From a virus, in the IMG/VR virus record IMGVR_UViG_3300036845_000089, positions 1 through 28,191 of that record: a stretch of DNA of 28,191 nucleotides; one strand, 5' to 3'. Positions 13,819 to 21,274 of the stretch are shown in pieces. A program made the translations under genes and the position numbers. The notes under the pieces are model-generated. The model was not told the DNA's origin and did no database searches. It saw nothing but the letters and a program-made list of their open reading frames with translations. Every line of letters starts with the position of its first letter. The stretch's first letter is position 1.

Positions 13819-14020
13819 CCAACAAGTGCCATTCAGGCTTATCCAAATGCCGTGCTGCCATATCCTCATATGCTGGGTGAACCCACGGCGTCCGAACTAT
13901 TGCCCCGAGTGTGGTACGAGGAACATACTCCACTTCCCTAAGGAACGCTGGGAAGCTACGTTCTCGCCTGCATGGTTGCAGATCGAGGATGACGCCAAAG
14001 CGTTCTATAGTTGCGAGTAA
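13802..14020 (+). CDS. Zinc-ribbon-like small protein (72 aa)
   Basis: Cys18-Cys19-His and CPECGT (about residues 34-39) form a likely zinc knuckle. The start lies just behind palindrome copy 13785-13799, whose AGAG can act as ribosome-binding site. The TAA stop is the first three bases of the next copy (14018-14032). Probably binds nucleic acid or another protein. Exact role unknown. Confidence 0.6.
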   Translation: MPKPSNQQVPFRLIQMPCCHILICWVNPRRPNYCPECGTRNILHFPKERWEATFSPAWLQIEDDAKAFYSCE

Positions 14021-14024
14021 CCCT

Positions 14025-14246
14025 ATGGGTAATTACCCAGAACATGGATGGCGTATCATGGCTTGTCCAAAATGCGGTGGCCCATGGGGCCGTCAGAGTG
14101 GCCTTAGACGCTGCAAGAAATGCGGGTATGTGTATGGCTCGCAAGTGCGCAACACTCCCAATGCCGAGACCCAAGCCGCCATGCGTGAGCGGCCCTCAGC
14201 ATCTTTTGCTACAACCAAGGAACTAATGAAGGATTTAAATTCGTAG
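14025..14246 (+). CDS. Zinc-ribbon small protein (73 aa)
   Basis: The ATG is the centre of palindrome copy 14018-14032 (CCCTATGGG). Two CxxC knuckles, CPKCGG (15-20) and CKKCGY (31-36), make a classical zinc ribbon, followed by a polar helical tail. A later ATG at 14058 (MACPKCGG) has no ribosome-binding site. Follows another zinc-ribbon gene directly. Function unknown. Confidence 0.6.
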   Translation: MGNYPEHGWRIMACPKCGGPWGRQSGLRRCKKCGYVYGSQVRNTPNAETQAAMRERPSASFATTKELMKDLNS

Positions 14247-14248
14247 CT

Positions 14249-14415
14249 CCCACCAAGGGGTTCTCTACCGGCAGCGGGAGCGGTGGCACCGGCTAGTTAG
14301 TGGCTTGTCCGTCCCCGGACAGGTGCATGGGACTTCAAGGTTAGGTTCGGGTCCTTGGTGGGGTACTTAGGTACGTCCCCGTGAAACCTAACAAACCACC
14401 GTCTATCTTTTTTCT
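14249..14415 (+). ncRNA. Candidate structured RNA/leader (~165 nt)
   Basis: CCCACCAAGG (14249-14258) pairs perfectly with 14353-14362, and TGTCCG (14306-14311) with 14316-14321. CGGT-GGC-ACCG (14281-14291) makes a small hairpin. GTTAGGTT (14340-14347) pairs perfectly with 14385-14392 and encloses GTAC-TTAG-GTAC (14363-14374). The 8-bp helix encloses one strand of the 10-bp helix, so the two compete or form a pseudoknot. A run of six T residues follows (14408-14413), then a palindrome copy and the start at 14455. The layout resembles a terminator/antiterminator switch. Confidence 0.55.
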
Positions 14416-14454
14416 CTTACCCCAAGGGTAACAAACTTTAGAGAAGTAACCGAC

Positions 14455-15309
14455 ATGAACCATCATCTTATAACCCACGTGGATGCGTGGCTAGACAATG
14501 CGGCGAAATATGTGAGCGCCTACATGCCAGTGGACCTTACGATTGACAACGCCTACGAGGAAATGCTTGGCTGCACTACAATCAACACCGAGGCGATGAT
14601 CGCCGCGTTCCATGAAGCTGTGAAGTATCTACAGCCGCAAAGCCAATTCAAGTGGTTCAACTTCATACTTCCCGATGGACGCACCGCCACCATTCAGGCG
14701 CGGTTTAGTCCAACCGCGAAGTGGCCCGCATTCCTTATGCCCAACCAGAACCTTGTGATTGACCCTGAGGGTAAGTTCGCTGCGTTACTCGACACACCTA
14801 TTCGTGTGGCGACTGAGTGGATACATCTGGAATATATCTGGCAGCAGTTGCGCATGTATCAGCATGAGCTAAGCAACGACCAGCTTGTCTATCTCATGCC
14901 ATGGTTGCGCGAGTGTCTGGCGGACTTCGACACCACTTCCCTGCCGGTTGACGTGAGGATCGCTGACCGCAAGGCAATCGCCAAAGAACATGCAACTATC
15001 ATGCATGACGCGAACGTGCTGTTTTTCCCGCGCTTGTCCAAGTCGCTCATGGCGGTGGCGCGTTCGGGTAGAGTGCTGATAAGCCAGTATCGAATGATCG
15101 AGGCTGCGTACACGCGCGATACGCTGAAACAATCGCCCCTCACGGTAGACCGCGCGATGGGGCTGGTTGAGCCGTGGGTGAAGGAACACTTCGCCGAAGC
15201 GATGAGTGAATGGGAGCAAGACAGGATTGAGCGTTCAGTACGGAAGATGGAGGCAATCAATATGCGCGCCCTCGCAAAATTAGACAGAGCTAACCCTAAG
15301 GGTAACTAA
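14455..15309 (+). CDS. Protein of unknown function (284 aa)
   Basis: 284 aa starting MNHHLITHVDAWLDNAAKYV, with GAGAAG about eight bases ahead. Mostly helical. A central segment (FKWFNFILPDGRTATIQARF) looks like a beta sheet. Residues IDPEGK are encoded by palindrome copy 14760-14774 and the C-terminal NPKGN by copy 15291-15305. Its expression may be controlled by the structured leader at 14249-14415. I do not recognise a family. Confidence 0.7.
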   Translation: MNHHLITHVDAWLDNAAKYVSAYMPVDLTIDNAYEEMLGCTTINTEAMIAAFHEAVKYLQPQSQFKWFNFILPDGRTATIQARFSPTAKWPAFLMPNQNLVIDPEGKFAALLDTPIRVATEWIHLEYIWQQLRMYQHELSNDQLVYLMPWLRECLADFDTTSLPVDVRIADRKAIAKEHATIMHDANVLFFPRLSKSLMAVARSGRVLISQYRMIEAAYTRDTLKQSPLTVDRAMGLVEPWVKEHFAEAMSEWEQDRIERSVRKMEAINMRALAKLDRANPKGN

Positions 15310-15319
15310 GGAATAAGCC

Positions 15320-15640
15320 ATGGCTGGGTTCACCTATAAGTCGTATAACTTCATCGACAAAGACCCGATGATTGATCAGGTCCGCACCATTGTGCAGGAT
15401 AGCCATATGACCTACAAGGCTATCTCCGAAGCGAGTGGCGTGAGTACGCAGACATTACGCAAGTGGCTGGACGGCGAGACGAAGAAGCCACAAGCCGCAA
15501 CGTTCAACGCAGTGCTGCGCACGTGTGGTTACAAGCTGAGCATCCGCCCCATCACCGAGGCTGACATAGTTGCGCCGACCATCACCATGCGCCACGTGGT
15601 GCAGATCGCCAAGTACCGCACCAAGAAGAAGCACGCTTAA
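15320..15640 (+). CDS. Helix-turn-helix DNA-binding protein (106 aa)
   Basis: The segment MTYKAISEASGVSTQTLRKW (about 30-49) is a clear Cro/C1-type helix-turn-helix, followed by LDGETKKPQAATFNAVLRTC. The tail is basic. Such proteins bind palindromic operators as dimers, so this is one candidate binder of the dispersed palindrome (inference). The TTGACA-like and palindrome elements near its own start do not identify a clear promoter. Confidence 0.75.
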   Translation: MAGFTYKSYNFIDKDPMIDQVRTIVQDSHMTYKAISEASGVSTQTLRKWLDGETKKPQAATFNAVLRTCGYKLSIRPITEADIVAPTITMRHVVQIAKYRTKKKHA

Positions 15641-15646
15641 CATCAT

Positions 15647-15670
15647 GCATGTGCGTTTACGCAAACATGC
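15647..15670 (+). other. Intergenic hairpin
   Basis: GCATGT-GCG with loop TTTA pairs with CGC-(AA)-ACATGC: nine base pairs with a two-base bulge, no T run behind. It shares GCATGTGCGT and AAACATGC with the start of the structured region at 9138-9190. Confidence 0.4.
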
Positions 15671-15691
15671 TAAACGCATAGGGAGAGTAAA

Positions 15692-16141
15692 ATGCCAGTG
15701 AAATTCAAGCTTGGATTTACTATTGACGCCGAGACGCTTTTCGGTATAATGTCCAAATTCCTGCCGGTAGAGGACTTGGTGGTGGAAGAACTCGCGCCTA
15801 CGCCAGACCTATCAATACGGTTTGATAAGCGGTTCGGCCTGCCGAAGCCCGTACGCACGAGACAAGTACGCGCTAAGCGTGGCAGCGGCTACGCCATGAA
15901 CCTGCACGCAGGCGCGAACGCTATCATCATGGCGATGTTCAGCGACGACGAAGAACATACCGGCTTGGAATGCTTGCCAGCGTTGAGAGCGGCAGGGTAT
16001 TCCACCAATGGCACCTACGGCAGGTTTGAGCGTTTGAAGCGCCACGGGGTAATAGTCTCCCTCCGCAGGGGGAAATGGAAACTTACCCCCAAGGGTAAAG
16101 CGTTATGGGAGCAGAAACCACTACAGGAGAATGCAGCTTGA
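15692..16141 (+). CDS. Putative winged-helix protein (149 aa)
   Basis: 149 aa, GGGAGAG ahead of the ATG. The N-terminal 70 residues are of unknown type. Residues ~90-145 (ECLPALRAAGYSTNGTYGRF, then RLKRHGVIVSLRRGKWKLTPKGKALW) have the helix-helix-wing layout of a winged-helix domain. KLTPKGK is encoded by palindrome copy 16083-16098. A likely regulator or DNA-binding protein. Overlaps the upstream extension of the next ORF. Confidence 0.6.
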   Translation: MPVKFKLGFTIDAETLFGIMSKFLPVEDLVVEELAPTPDLSIRFDKRFGLPKPVRTRQVRAKRGSGYAMNLHAGANAIIMAMFSDDEEHTGLECLPALRAAGYSTNGTYGRFERLKRHGVIVSLRRGKWKLTPKGKALWEQKPLQENAA

Positions 16142-16256
16142 TCTTCGCACAACGTGGGGCGACCTCGTGGGGCTTTCAGGTAGGACGATACTACGCCTAT
16201 CTGAATTATCCAAGCTTCTGGCGACGCTGTGGCCTAGGCACATGGGGAGTTCAGCA

Positions 16257-16844
16257 ATGATCGAGCTACCTGACCGCATGAAACATCTGGACCGCGATCA
16301 TCGCGGCTATCCGATACCGTATATTGTGTTCCGCGACAGCGACGGCAAGCCACACTTCACGATCAATGACGAGTATAAGGTGCAGCGCTGCAAGAAGCAT
16401 GAGCTATGTTCGATATGCGGCGCGAGGTTATTGCGCGGGCGCTGGTTCGTCGGCGGACCCATGTCGGCGCTTGCGCCCACGGGCGCGTACGTTGACCCAC
16501 CATTGCACTATGAGTGCATGCAGTTCGCGTTACAGACCTGTCCATATCTGTTGTCCGCCAAATACCAAGGGCGGCTGGACGGTGCGACGTTAGACCCAAA
16601 GAAAGCACCGGGCGTGATCGGGCTGCTCGACACCACCATGATCCCCGAGCGACCAAAGATATTCATAGGCGTCATGGCGGTGGGTCAATTCTACACCGAC
16701 CGTGGTTATATCGTGCCGAAGAAACCATTCCGCGCCATGGAGTTCTGGCGTGACGGCAGGTTGGAAAAGCGGTTTGAGCGCGACGTGATCGCGGCGGCGA
16801 TGCAACAGGCAGCAATAGCTTTCCAGAAAGCTGGCATGCTCTAA
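16257..16844 (+). CDS. Cys-containing protein of unknown function (195 aa)
   Basis: 195 aa from ATG 16257, with GGGGAG seven bases ahead. The in-frame ATG at 16131 has GGAG too close and would add a poorly conserved-looking 42 residues. The start IELPDRMKHLDRDHRGYPIP followed by a CSICG knuckle and a second Cys region (HYECMQFALQTCPYL) is a pattern I have seen in several phage and actinobacterial proteins of unknown function. It probably binds zinc. No enzyme motif is visible. 16142-16256 holds nothing else. Confidence 0.65.
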   Translation: MIELPDRMKHLDRDHRGYPIPYIVFRDSDGKPHFTINDEYKVQRCKKHELCSICGARLLRGRWFVGGPMSALAPTGAYVDPPLHYECMQFALQTCPYLLSAKYQGRLDGATLDPKKAPGVIGLLDTTMIPERPKIFIGVMAVGQFYTDRGYIVPKKPFRAMEFWRDGRLEKRFERDVIAAAMQQAAIAFQKAGML

Positions 16845-16864
16845 ACGCAATAGGAGGTTACCCA

Positions 16865-17239
16865 ATGGGTAAGAAGAAATCGAATAAGGAATGGCGAGAG
16901 GACGTTCTCAAAGACGTATGCTTGCACTGTGCATTCTTCAACATCCACAAAGATAAGTGGCCCGACTGGAAGCCAAGCGGCGACAACAAAACAGACGACG
17001 CGTTCAACGACTTGGTGCGCAGCACCATTAAGATCGTCGCTGAAGTGTTCACTATGCTAGACCCGATGGGCCAGATGAAGTTCATGCGCCGGGTGATGGA
17101 GACATACGCAACCTCAGAAAGCGACGCACCGCAGACACTTGCGGAACTGCTTAAGGTGTTCCACGCAACAGAAAAAACCAAACACACATTTGAGGAAATA
17201 CTTGAGGCGCACATCGCAAAAGACGAAACCAAACACTGA
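16865..17239 (+). CDS. Helical protein of unknown function (124 aa)
   Basis: The ATG is the centre of palindrome copy 16858-16872, with GGAGG overlapping the left side of that copy as Shine-Dalgarno. Starts MGKKKSNKEWREDVLKDVCL. Contains CLHC, amphipathic helices and an acidic/basic C-terminal helix. No family recognised. Confidence 0.65.
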   Translation: MGKKKSNKEWREDVLKDVCLHCAFFNIHKDKWPDWKPSGDNKTDDAFNDLVRSTIKIVAEVFTMLDPMGQMKFMRRVMETYATSESDAPQTLAELLKVFHATEKTKHTFEEILEAHIAKDETKH

Positions 17240-17263
17240 CTTACCCACGGGGTAAATATCTTC

Positions 17264-17277
17264 GCTCTATATAGAGC
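17264..17277. promoter_or_regulatory. 14-bp perfect palindrome
   Basis: GCTCTATATAGAGC, just behind palindrome copy 17241-17255 and 46 bases before the next start codon. Possible operator, or a short RNA hairpin. Confidence 0.35.
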
Positions 17278-17322
17278 AAGCGTGGCGACGGGACGCATTG
17301 ATCGAAGGCAAGGACAGTACAG

Positions 17323-17928
17323 ATGTACATTAGTATCATAATCGAAGGCATCACGCCGTTGATTTGTAACAAGTTCACTGATGCGGCGGCGCTTATCGCC
17401 AGCGATGGTAATCGCGGTTCGTCGGCGGCGATAGATCGTGGCACGCCACAGGAAATTGCGACCAGCAAACTCTACATAGGGCTTGATGGCATGCCGATGA
17501 TCCCGTCGCCTAACCTCATGCGCTGCATTGTGGACGGTGGGCAGTTCCACAAGGCGGGCAAGAAGCAGATTACCACCAAGAAAGAGAGTATGATGTATTC
17601 CTGTCTCGCCATCGAGGCAGCAGAAATTAAGATCATCCACAAGCAACCGTGGAAGGTGGACACGCGCGCCGTGCGCATCCCTGCCACTGGCGGGCGCATC
17701 CTTGCGCATCGCCCAATGTTCGATGACTGGACACTGATGTTTGAGTGCGAGCTTGATACAACGATTTTGAACACCAAGCTGTTCCGGCAGATTGTGGATG
17801 ATGCTGGCAAACGGGTTGGGTTGGGCGACTTCCGCCCAACAACCAAAGGACCCTATGGGCGCTTCGTAGTTAACGCATGGCGGGAGCAGGCGATGCCGTT
17901 CACCGAACATGCGTTAGCTGCCGAGTAA
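17323..17928 (+). CDS. Phage protein of unknown function (201 aa)
   Basis: 201 aa starting MYISIIIEGITPLICNKFTD. Mixed strands with a conserved-looking close, VGLGDFRPTTKGPYGRFVVN. I have the impression that proteins with this start and this GDxRP...GPFGRF-type ending recur in phage replication regions, but I cannot assign a function. It lies directly before the G-rich array and the polymerase gene, so a role in replication is possible. AAGGACAG is the likely ribosome-binding site. The stop TAA begins palindrome copy 17926-17940. Confidence 0.65.
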   Translation: MYISIIIEGITPLICNKFTDAAALIASDGNRGSSAAIDRGTPQEIATSKLYIGLDGMPMIPSPNLMRCIVDGGQFHKAGKKQITTKKESMMYSCLAIEAAEIKIIHKQPWKVDTRAVRIPATGGRILAHRPMFDDWTLMFECELDTTILNTKLFRQIVDDAGKRVGLGDFRPTTKGPYGRFVVNAWREQAMPFTEHALAAE

Positions 17929-17944
17929 CCCATAGAGTAACCCC

Positions 17945-18303
17945 GGCACTGCCCAGCTATGTTTGGTAAGGCGTGGCATGGTGAGGTATGGCTTGGCATG
18001 GCGCAGCAGGACGATGTTAGGCGCAGCGCGGTAAGGCAATGTCTGGCGAGGTACGGTCTGGCTTGGCCAAGCGCGGCGGGGCGTAGCAAGGATTGTTTGT
18101 TAGTTTAGCGCGGCAGGGCAAGGACGGGTACGGCACGGTGGGGCACGGTGGGGCAAGGCACGGCACAGTCTGGCGCTGACGGGCGAGGTTATCGGTGCGA
18201 GGTATGGCACTGTATGGCGGGGCTAGACGTTGCCGGGTCCGGCAAGGCTATGCAAGGCTATGCAAGGCACTGACCGGCGCGGCACAGCGTGGCAAGGCAA
18301 GGA
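17945..18303. repeat. Degenerate 5-bp periodic G-rich array before the polymerase gene
   Basis: About 360 bp in which GG (usually GGC or GGT) recurs every five bases: GGCAT, GGTGA, GGTAT, GGCTT and so on. There is one phase break near 18090-18115. The + strand is strongly enriched in G over C. No ORF with coding character is present. The GG-N3 pattern repeated tens of times can in principle fold into two-layer G-quadruplexes on single strands. An origin of replication, a recombination site or a translational control element are all possible. Confidence 0.75.
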
Positions 18304-18324
18304 TTTAACTCTGAGGGTAACTTC

Positions 18325-20238
18325 ATGCTGCGCATCTTTGGGGACTTCGAGAGCTACTACGACACCGTGTACTCACTTAAGAAAATGTCGCCAGTTGAGT
18401 ACATTCTTGACCCACGGTGGGAGACGTTGGCGTGTTCCGTGGCTATCGACCACGAGCCGCCAACCCTCCTGCCGCAAGACGAGATAGCGAAGTTCCTCAG
18501 GGATATAAAGCAACCATATTGTTTCATCTCACATAACGCTCTATTCGATGCCTGCGTGCTGGCGTACCGCTACGGCATACACCCGCCCGCACTGCATTGT
18601 ACGCTGAGCCTAGCACGAGCGACGATCTACCACCAGATACCTAACGGTAGGCTGAGCCTTAAGAACGTGCTTAAGCACCTTGGGCTGGGCGAGAAGGGTG
18701 ACTTCATTCACCAGATGCGTGGCAAGCGTTGGACTGACTTGGTTGCCGATCCCGGCCTGATGATGCTGTTCTCTGCCTACGCGCACAACGACAGCACTGG
18801 GTGCAGGGATATATTTTTCTACCTGCGTCAATACTTCCCTAACCAAGAGGCAGTCGTGATGGATCGCGTGATCCGCATGGCGACCTCGCCAGTGCTGCAA
18901 GTCGATGCGGCTGGGCTACAGGTCTATCGTGAGGAAGTGCGAGCGAAGAAAGCCGCCTTACTCTCTAGGGTAACTTTGACAGACCCCGGCAGTCTGGCGA
19001 GCAGCACCAAATTCGCCACCATGCTGCAAGCGCTGGGTGTTGACCCACCAATGAAGGTGTCGCCATCTGATCCTGATGGCAAGAAGATGACCTACGCATT
19101 CGCTAAGTCTGACCAAGCGTTCACCGACCTGTTGGAGCATGACGACCCGATGGTGCAGGCGCTGGTGTCCGCGCGCCTTGGTATCAAGTCAACCATTGAG
19201 GAAACACGCTCCACTAGATTTATCAGTATCGCGCTAGCGACCAACGCCAACCTAGGCGCACCCTACATGCCTGTGCCGCTCAAGTACAGCGGCGCGCATA
19301 CTCACAGATACAGTGGCGACTGGCTTCTCAACATGCAGAACCTATCGGCCCGCAAGAGTAAGGCGATACGCCAATGCCTCTATGCACCCGAAGGCTTCAC
19401 GATTGTGGCAGTGGATGCCGCACAGATCGAGGCACGCATCGTTGCGTGGCTAGCGCAACAGATGGATTTGCTCGACATGTACATCATGGGCGAGGACACG
19501 TATAAAGCCTTCGCTGCCGACATATTCGGGATCGCGCTTACCCTAGTGAGTAAGGTGCATCGGTTCGTGGGCAAGACGTGCATCTTAGGGCTGGGCTTCG
19601 GCATGTCGGCAAGGAAGCTTTTCTTCACCATTCGTACGCTAGCCCGCGAGCAGGGGATTGATCTTGGGTTCGAGTTGACTACCGAAATGTGCAACGACTG
19701 GGTGATGACGTACCGCCGCAAGTTCGGCTACATTCAGCAGCTATGGAATGACTTAAACCACCTTATCACGTTGATGGCGCAAGAGCAAGCGCAGAACTAT
19801 ATGATTGGGCCATGTATTGTGGATGGCACAACTATCATACTGCCGAGCGGCTTGCGGCTGTTCTATGACAATCTGCGGTTTGAAGTTAACCCACAGGGTA
19901 AGGGCAACTACGTTTATGACCAAGCTCAGTTCACTAAGCGTCTATACGGCGCGAAGCTACTTGAGAATATCGATCAGGCGCTCGACCGACAGCATGTCAT
20001 TGAAGCTGGATTGCGCACGGAGATGCGCGCGCTGGCGATGGGTATACCCGACCCACGCGTGCTGCTCAATATTCACGACGAAAACGTTCACTGTGTCCCA
20101 GATCGATATGCTGAGAAGCTAGCCGCCATAGCGCTTGAGGAAATGGGGCGAAACACGGAGTGGAGCGAAGGGTTACCTCTCAGCGCCGAAGTAAAACTTG
20201 GGAAAAACCTAGCGGAGATGGTCGAATGGAAACCTTAG
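18325..20238 (+). CDS. Family A DNA polymerase with 3'-5' exonuclease domain
   Basis: 637 aa from ATG 18325. Its GAGGG Shine-Dalgarno comes from palindrome copy 18306-18320. A GTG at 18289 lies in the G-rich array and is rejected. Exonuclease: Exo I GDFES (Asp7, Glu9), Exo II HNALFDACVL (Asp75), Exo III YAHND (Tyr152, Asp156). Polymerase: motif A VDAAQIEAR (Asp364), motif B around RFVGKTCILGLGFGM (413-427), motif C HDE (584-586). There is no 5'-3' exonuclease domain, as usual for phage enzymes. Three palindrome copies lie inside the gene (18958-18973, 19538-19553, 19887-19901), one just before motif B. This is the replicative polymerase of the phage. Confidence 0.95.
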   Translation: MLRIFGDFESYYDTVYSLKKMSPVEYILDPRWETLACSVAIDHEPPTLLPQDEIAKFLRDIKQPYCFISHNALFDACVLAYRYGIHPPALHCTLSLARATIYHQIPNGRLSLKNVLKHLGLGEKGDFIHQMRGKRWTDLVADPGLMMLFSAYAHNDSTGCRDIFFYLRQYFPNQEAVVMDRVIRMATSPVLQVDAAGLQVYREEVRAKKAALLSRVTLTDPGSLASSTKFATMLQALGVDPPMKVSPSDPDGKKMTYAFAKSDQAFTDLLEHDDPMVQALVSARLGIKSTIEETRSTRFISIALATNANLGAPYMPVPLKYSGAHTHRYSGDWLLNMQNLSARKSKAIRQCLYAPEGFTIVAVDAAQIEARIVAWLAQQMDLLDMYIMGEDTYKAFAADIFGIALTLVSKVHRFVGKTCILGLGFGMSARKLFFTIRTLAREQGIDLGFELTTEMCNDWVMTYRRKFGYIQQLWNDLNHLITLMAQEQAQNYMIGPCIVDGTTIILPSGLRLFYDNLRFEVNPQGKGNYVYDQAQFTKRLYGAKLLENIDQALDRQHVIEAGLRTEMRALAMGIPDPRVLLNIHDENVHCVPDRYAEKLAAIALEEMGRNTEWSEGLPLSAEVKLGKNLAEMVEWKP

Positions 20239-20405
20239 AAACTCTGCGTAAGCGCATCGAGGAATTGGAGAACGTACTTCAGAATATCTGTACTAAATGC
20301 CGCTCCAACGAGTGGGGGACAGATACTCCACGTAAGGAAATTCTCAACACAATACATGATATGGCAGCGGAGGGGCTTGATCCAGAACAACCACAAGTTG
20401 AGTGA
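20226..20405 (+). CDS. Small coiled-coil protein (59 aa)
   Basis: ATG at 20226 with GGAG eight bases ahead, overlapping the end of the polymerase gene by 13 bases. A helical N-terminus (METLETLRKRIEELENVLQN) with coiled-coil heptads is followed by CTKC and an acidic tail. Unknown function; may accompany the polymerase. Confidence 0.6.
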   Translation: METLETLRKRIEELENVLQNICTKCRSNEWGTDTPRKEILNTIHDMAAEGLDPEQPQVE

Positions 20406-20406
20406 A

Positions 20407-20453
20407 ATACAACCTCTAGTATACTTGACAACTCGTTACGCTTGTGTTACATA
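20407..20453 (+). promoter_or_regulatory. Sigma70-like promoter with upstream ATACAACCT
   Basis: TTGACA (20425-20430) and TACATA (20448-20453) with a 17-bp spacer. The motif ATACAACCT (20407-20415), also found twice in the control region at 5974-6003, lies nine bases upstream of the -35 and may be an activator site. Transcription would start near 20460, just before a 12-bp palindrome. Confidence 0.55.
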
Positions 20454-20468
20454 TATTTACGGTCAAGG

Positions 20469-20480
20469 ACCTATATAGGT
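20469..20480. promoter_or_regulatory. 12-bp perfect palindrome at the start of the transcript
   Basis: ACCTATATAGGT lies between the predicted transcription start and the start codon at 20491 of a winged-helix protein. A good position for autoregulation. Confidence 0.4.
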
Positions 20481-20490
20481 GGGTAGTAAA

Positions 20491-20802
20491 ATGGTGAATT
20501 TTGTGACCGTGGAGCCGTCCGTTGACGTTCCCGCCGACGAGAAGACGCTTATCCTTGCGTTCGGGGTCACCCCCATGGAGGCAAGGTTTATACAGGCGAT
20601 GCTGAACACGACCGATTGGATCGGCAAGGATGAACTACCCGAAATCAAATACAGCATCCGTCAAATCATCTACACGCTACGCTCGAAACTAGAGAAATAT
20701 AAAATTTGGGTGATCAACGATGGGAACGGTCGATATTCTATCCCGCCTGCGTGTAAAGAAATCATCCGACGGACAATCGAAGCCACCTTACCCACAGAGT
20801 AA
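20491..20802 (+). CDS. Winged-helix DNA-binding protein (103 aa)
   Basis: 103 aa, AGGTGGG ahead of the ATG. An in-frame GTG at 20479 overlaps the ribosome-binding site and is rejected. The segment SIRQIIYTLRSKLEKYKIWV followed by INDGNGRYSI has the recognition helix and wing of OmpR/PhoB-type effector domains. There is no receiver domain. Promoter plus palindrome in front suggest autoregulation. The stop TAA is the right end of palindrome copy 20788-20802. Confidence 0.7.
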   Translation: MVNFVTVEPSVDVPADEKTLILAFGVTPMEARFIQAMLNTTDWIGKDELPEIKYSIRQIIYTLRSKLEKYKIWVINDGNGRYSIPPACKEIIRRTIEATLPTE

Positions 20803-20827
20803 CCCCCCTACACTGAGAGATTATCAA

Positions 20828-21274
20828 GTGGCGCTTGGCGTTCCCCCGGACAATTTTGGCGCTCTCGCCGGTATCGCAGGCACGCCGGATATGTGGGCGC
20901 ATATCTACCGGACAGAGAGTGAACAGGAGATGTTGCGCAATATGGCGCAGGCGCAGTCACAGATGAACGCGAGCATGCAAGCCGTACAATCGTCCCCAGT
21001 AGCGCTGACAAGCCCGCCCAACAGGCCCGCCGGTGGCGCTACGCTATCGGGGGTTCTATCCGCGCGGGCACGCGAGATGTTCCTCAAGCGCATGGGTGGA
21101 CTACGGCAGGAGATGACAATTGCGGCAGAGGATTATCTTCACTGCCATATCTTCGGCGACAAGGTGTTTCTGTTCTATTGCTTCGCTGGGCGCGACGGAT
21201 GCGTGAAGGAAGATATCGACCTGTTCCCGAGCGATCAGTTGATTACGCAGTTTAGAATGGTTCTCTCGACATGA
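20828..21274 (+). CDS. Protein of unknown function (148 aa)
   Basis: The frame is open from an ATG at 20720, which would overlap the winged-helix gene by 83 bases. A GTG at 20828 with GAGAG eight bases ahead is preferred, though the choice is uncertain. The N-terminal part is Gln/Met/Ala-rich. The C-terminal part (EDYLHCHIFGDKVFLFYCFA) looks like a small folded domain. ATGA overlap with the next gene. No family recognised. Confidence 0.55.
   Translation: MALGVPPDNFGALAGIAGTPDMWAHIYRTESEQEMLRNMAQAQSQMNASMQAVQSSPVALTSPPNRPAGGATLSGVLSARAREMFLKRMGGLRQEMTIAAEDYLHCHIFGDKVFLFYCFAGRDGCVKEDIDLFPSDQLITQFRMVLST

Noticed and set aside
16858-17910. Long open frame on the minus strand (350 codons)
   Set aside because: It lies antisense to two plus-strand genes with good starts, has no ribosome-binding site, and has the His/Arg/Leu-rich composition of a shadow frame.
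18289-18324. Polymerase start at the GTG at 18289
   Set aside because: It would translate the end of the G-rich array. The ATG at 18325 has a well-placed GAGGG and begins directly with the exonuclease domain.
17853-18487. ORFs on both strands in the G-rich array
   Set aside because: They only translate the 5-bp repeat into low-complexity peptides, with no start signals and no relation to the neighbouring genes.
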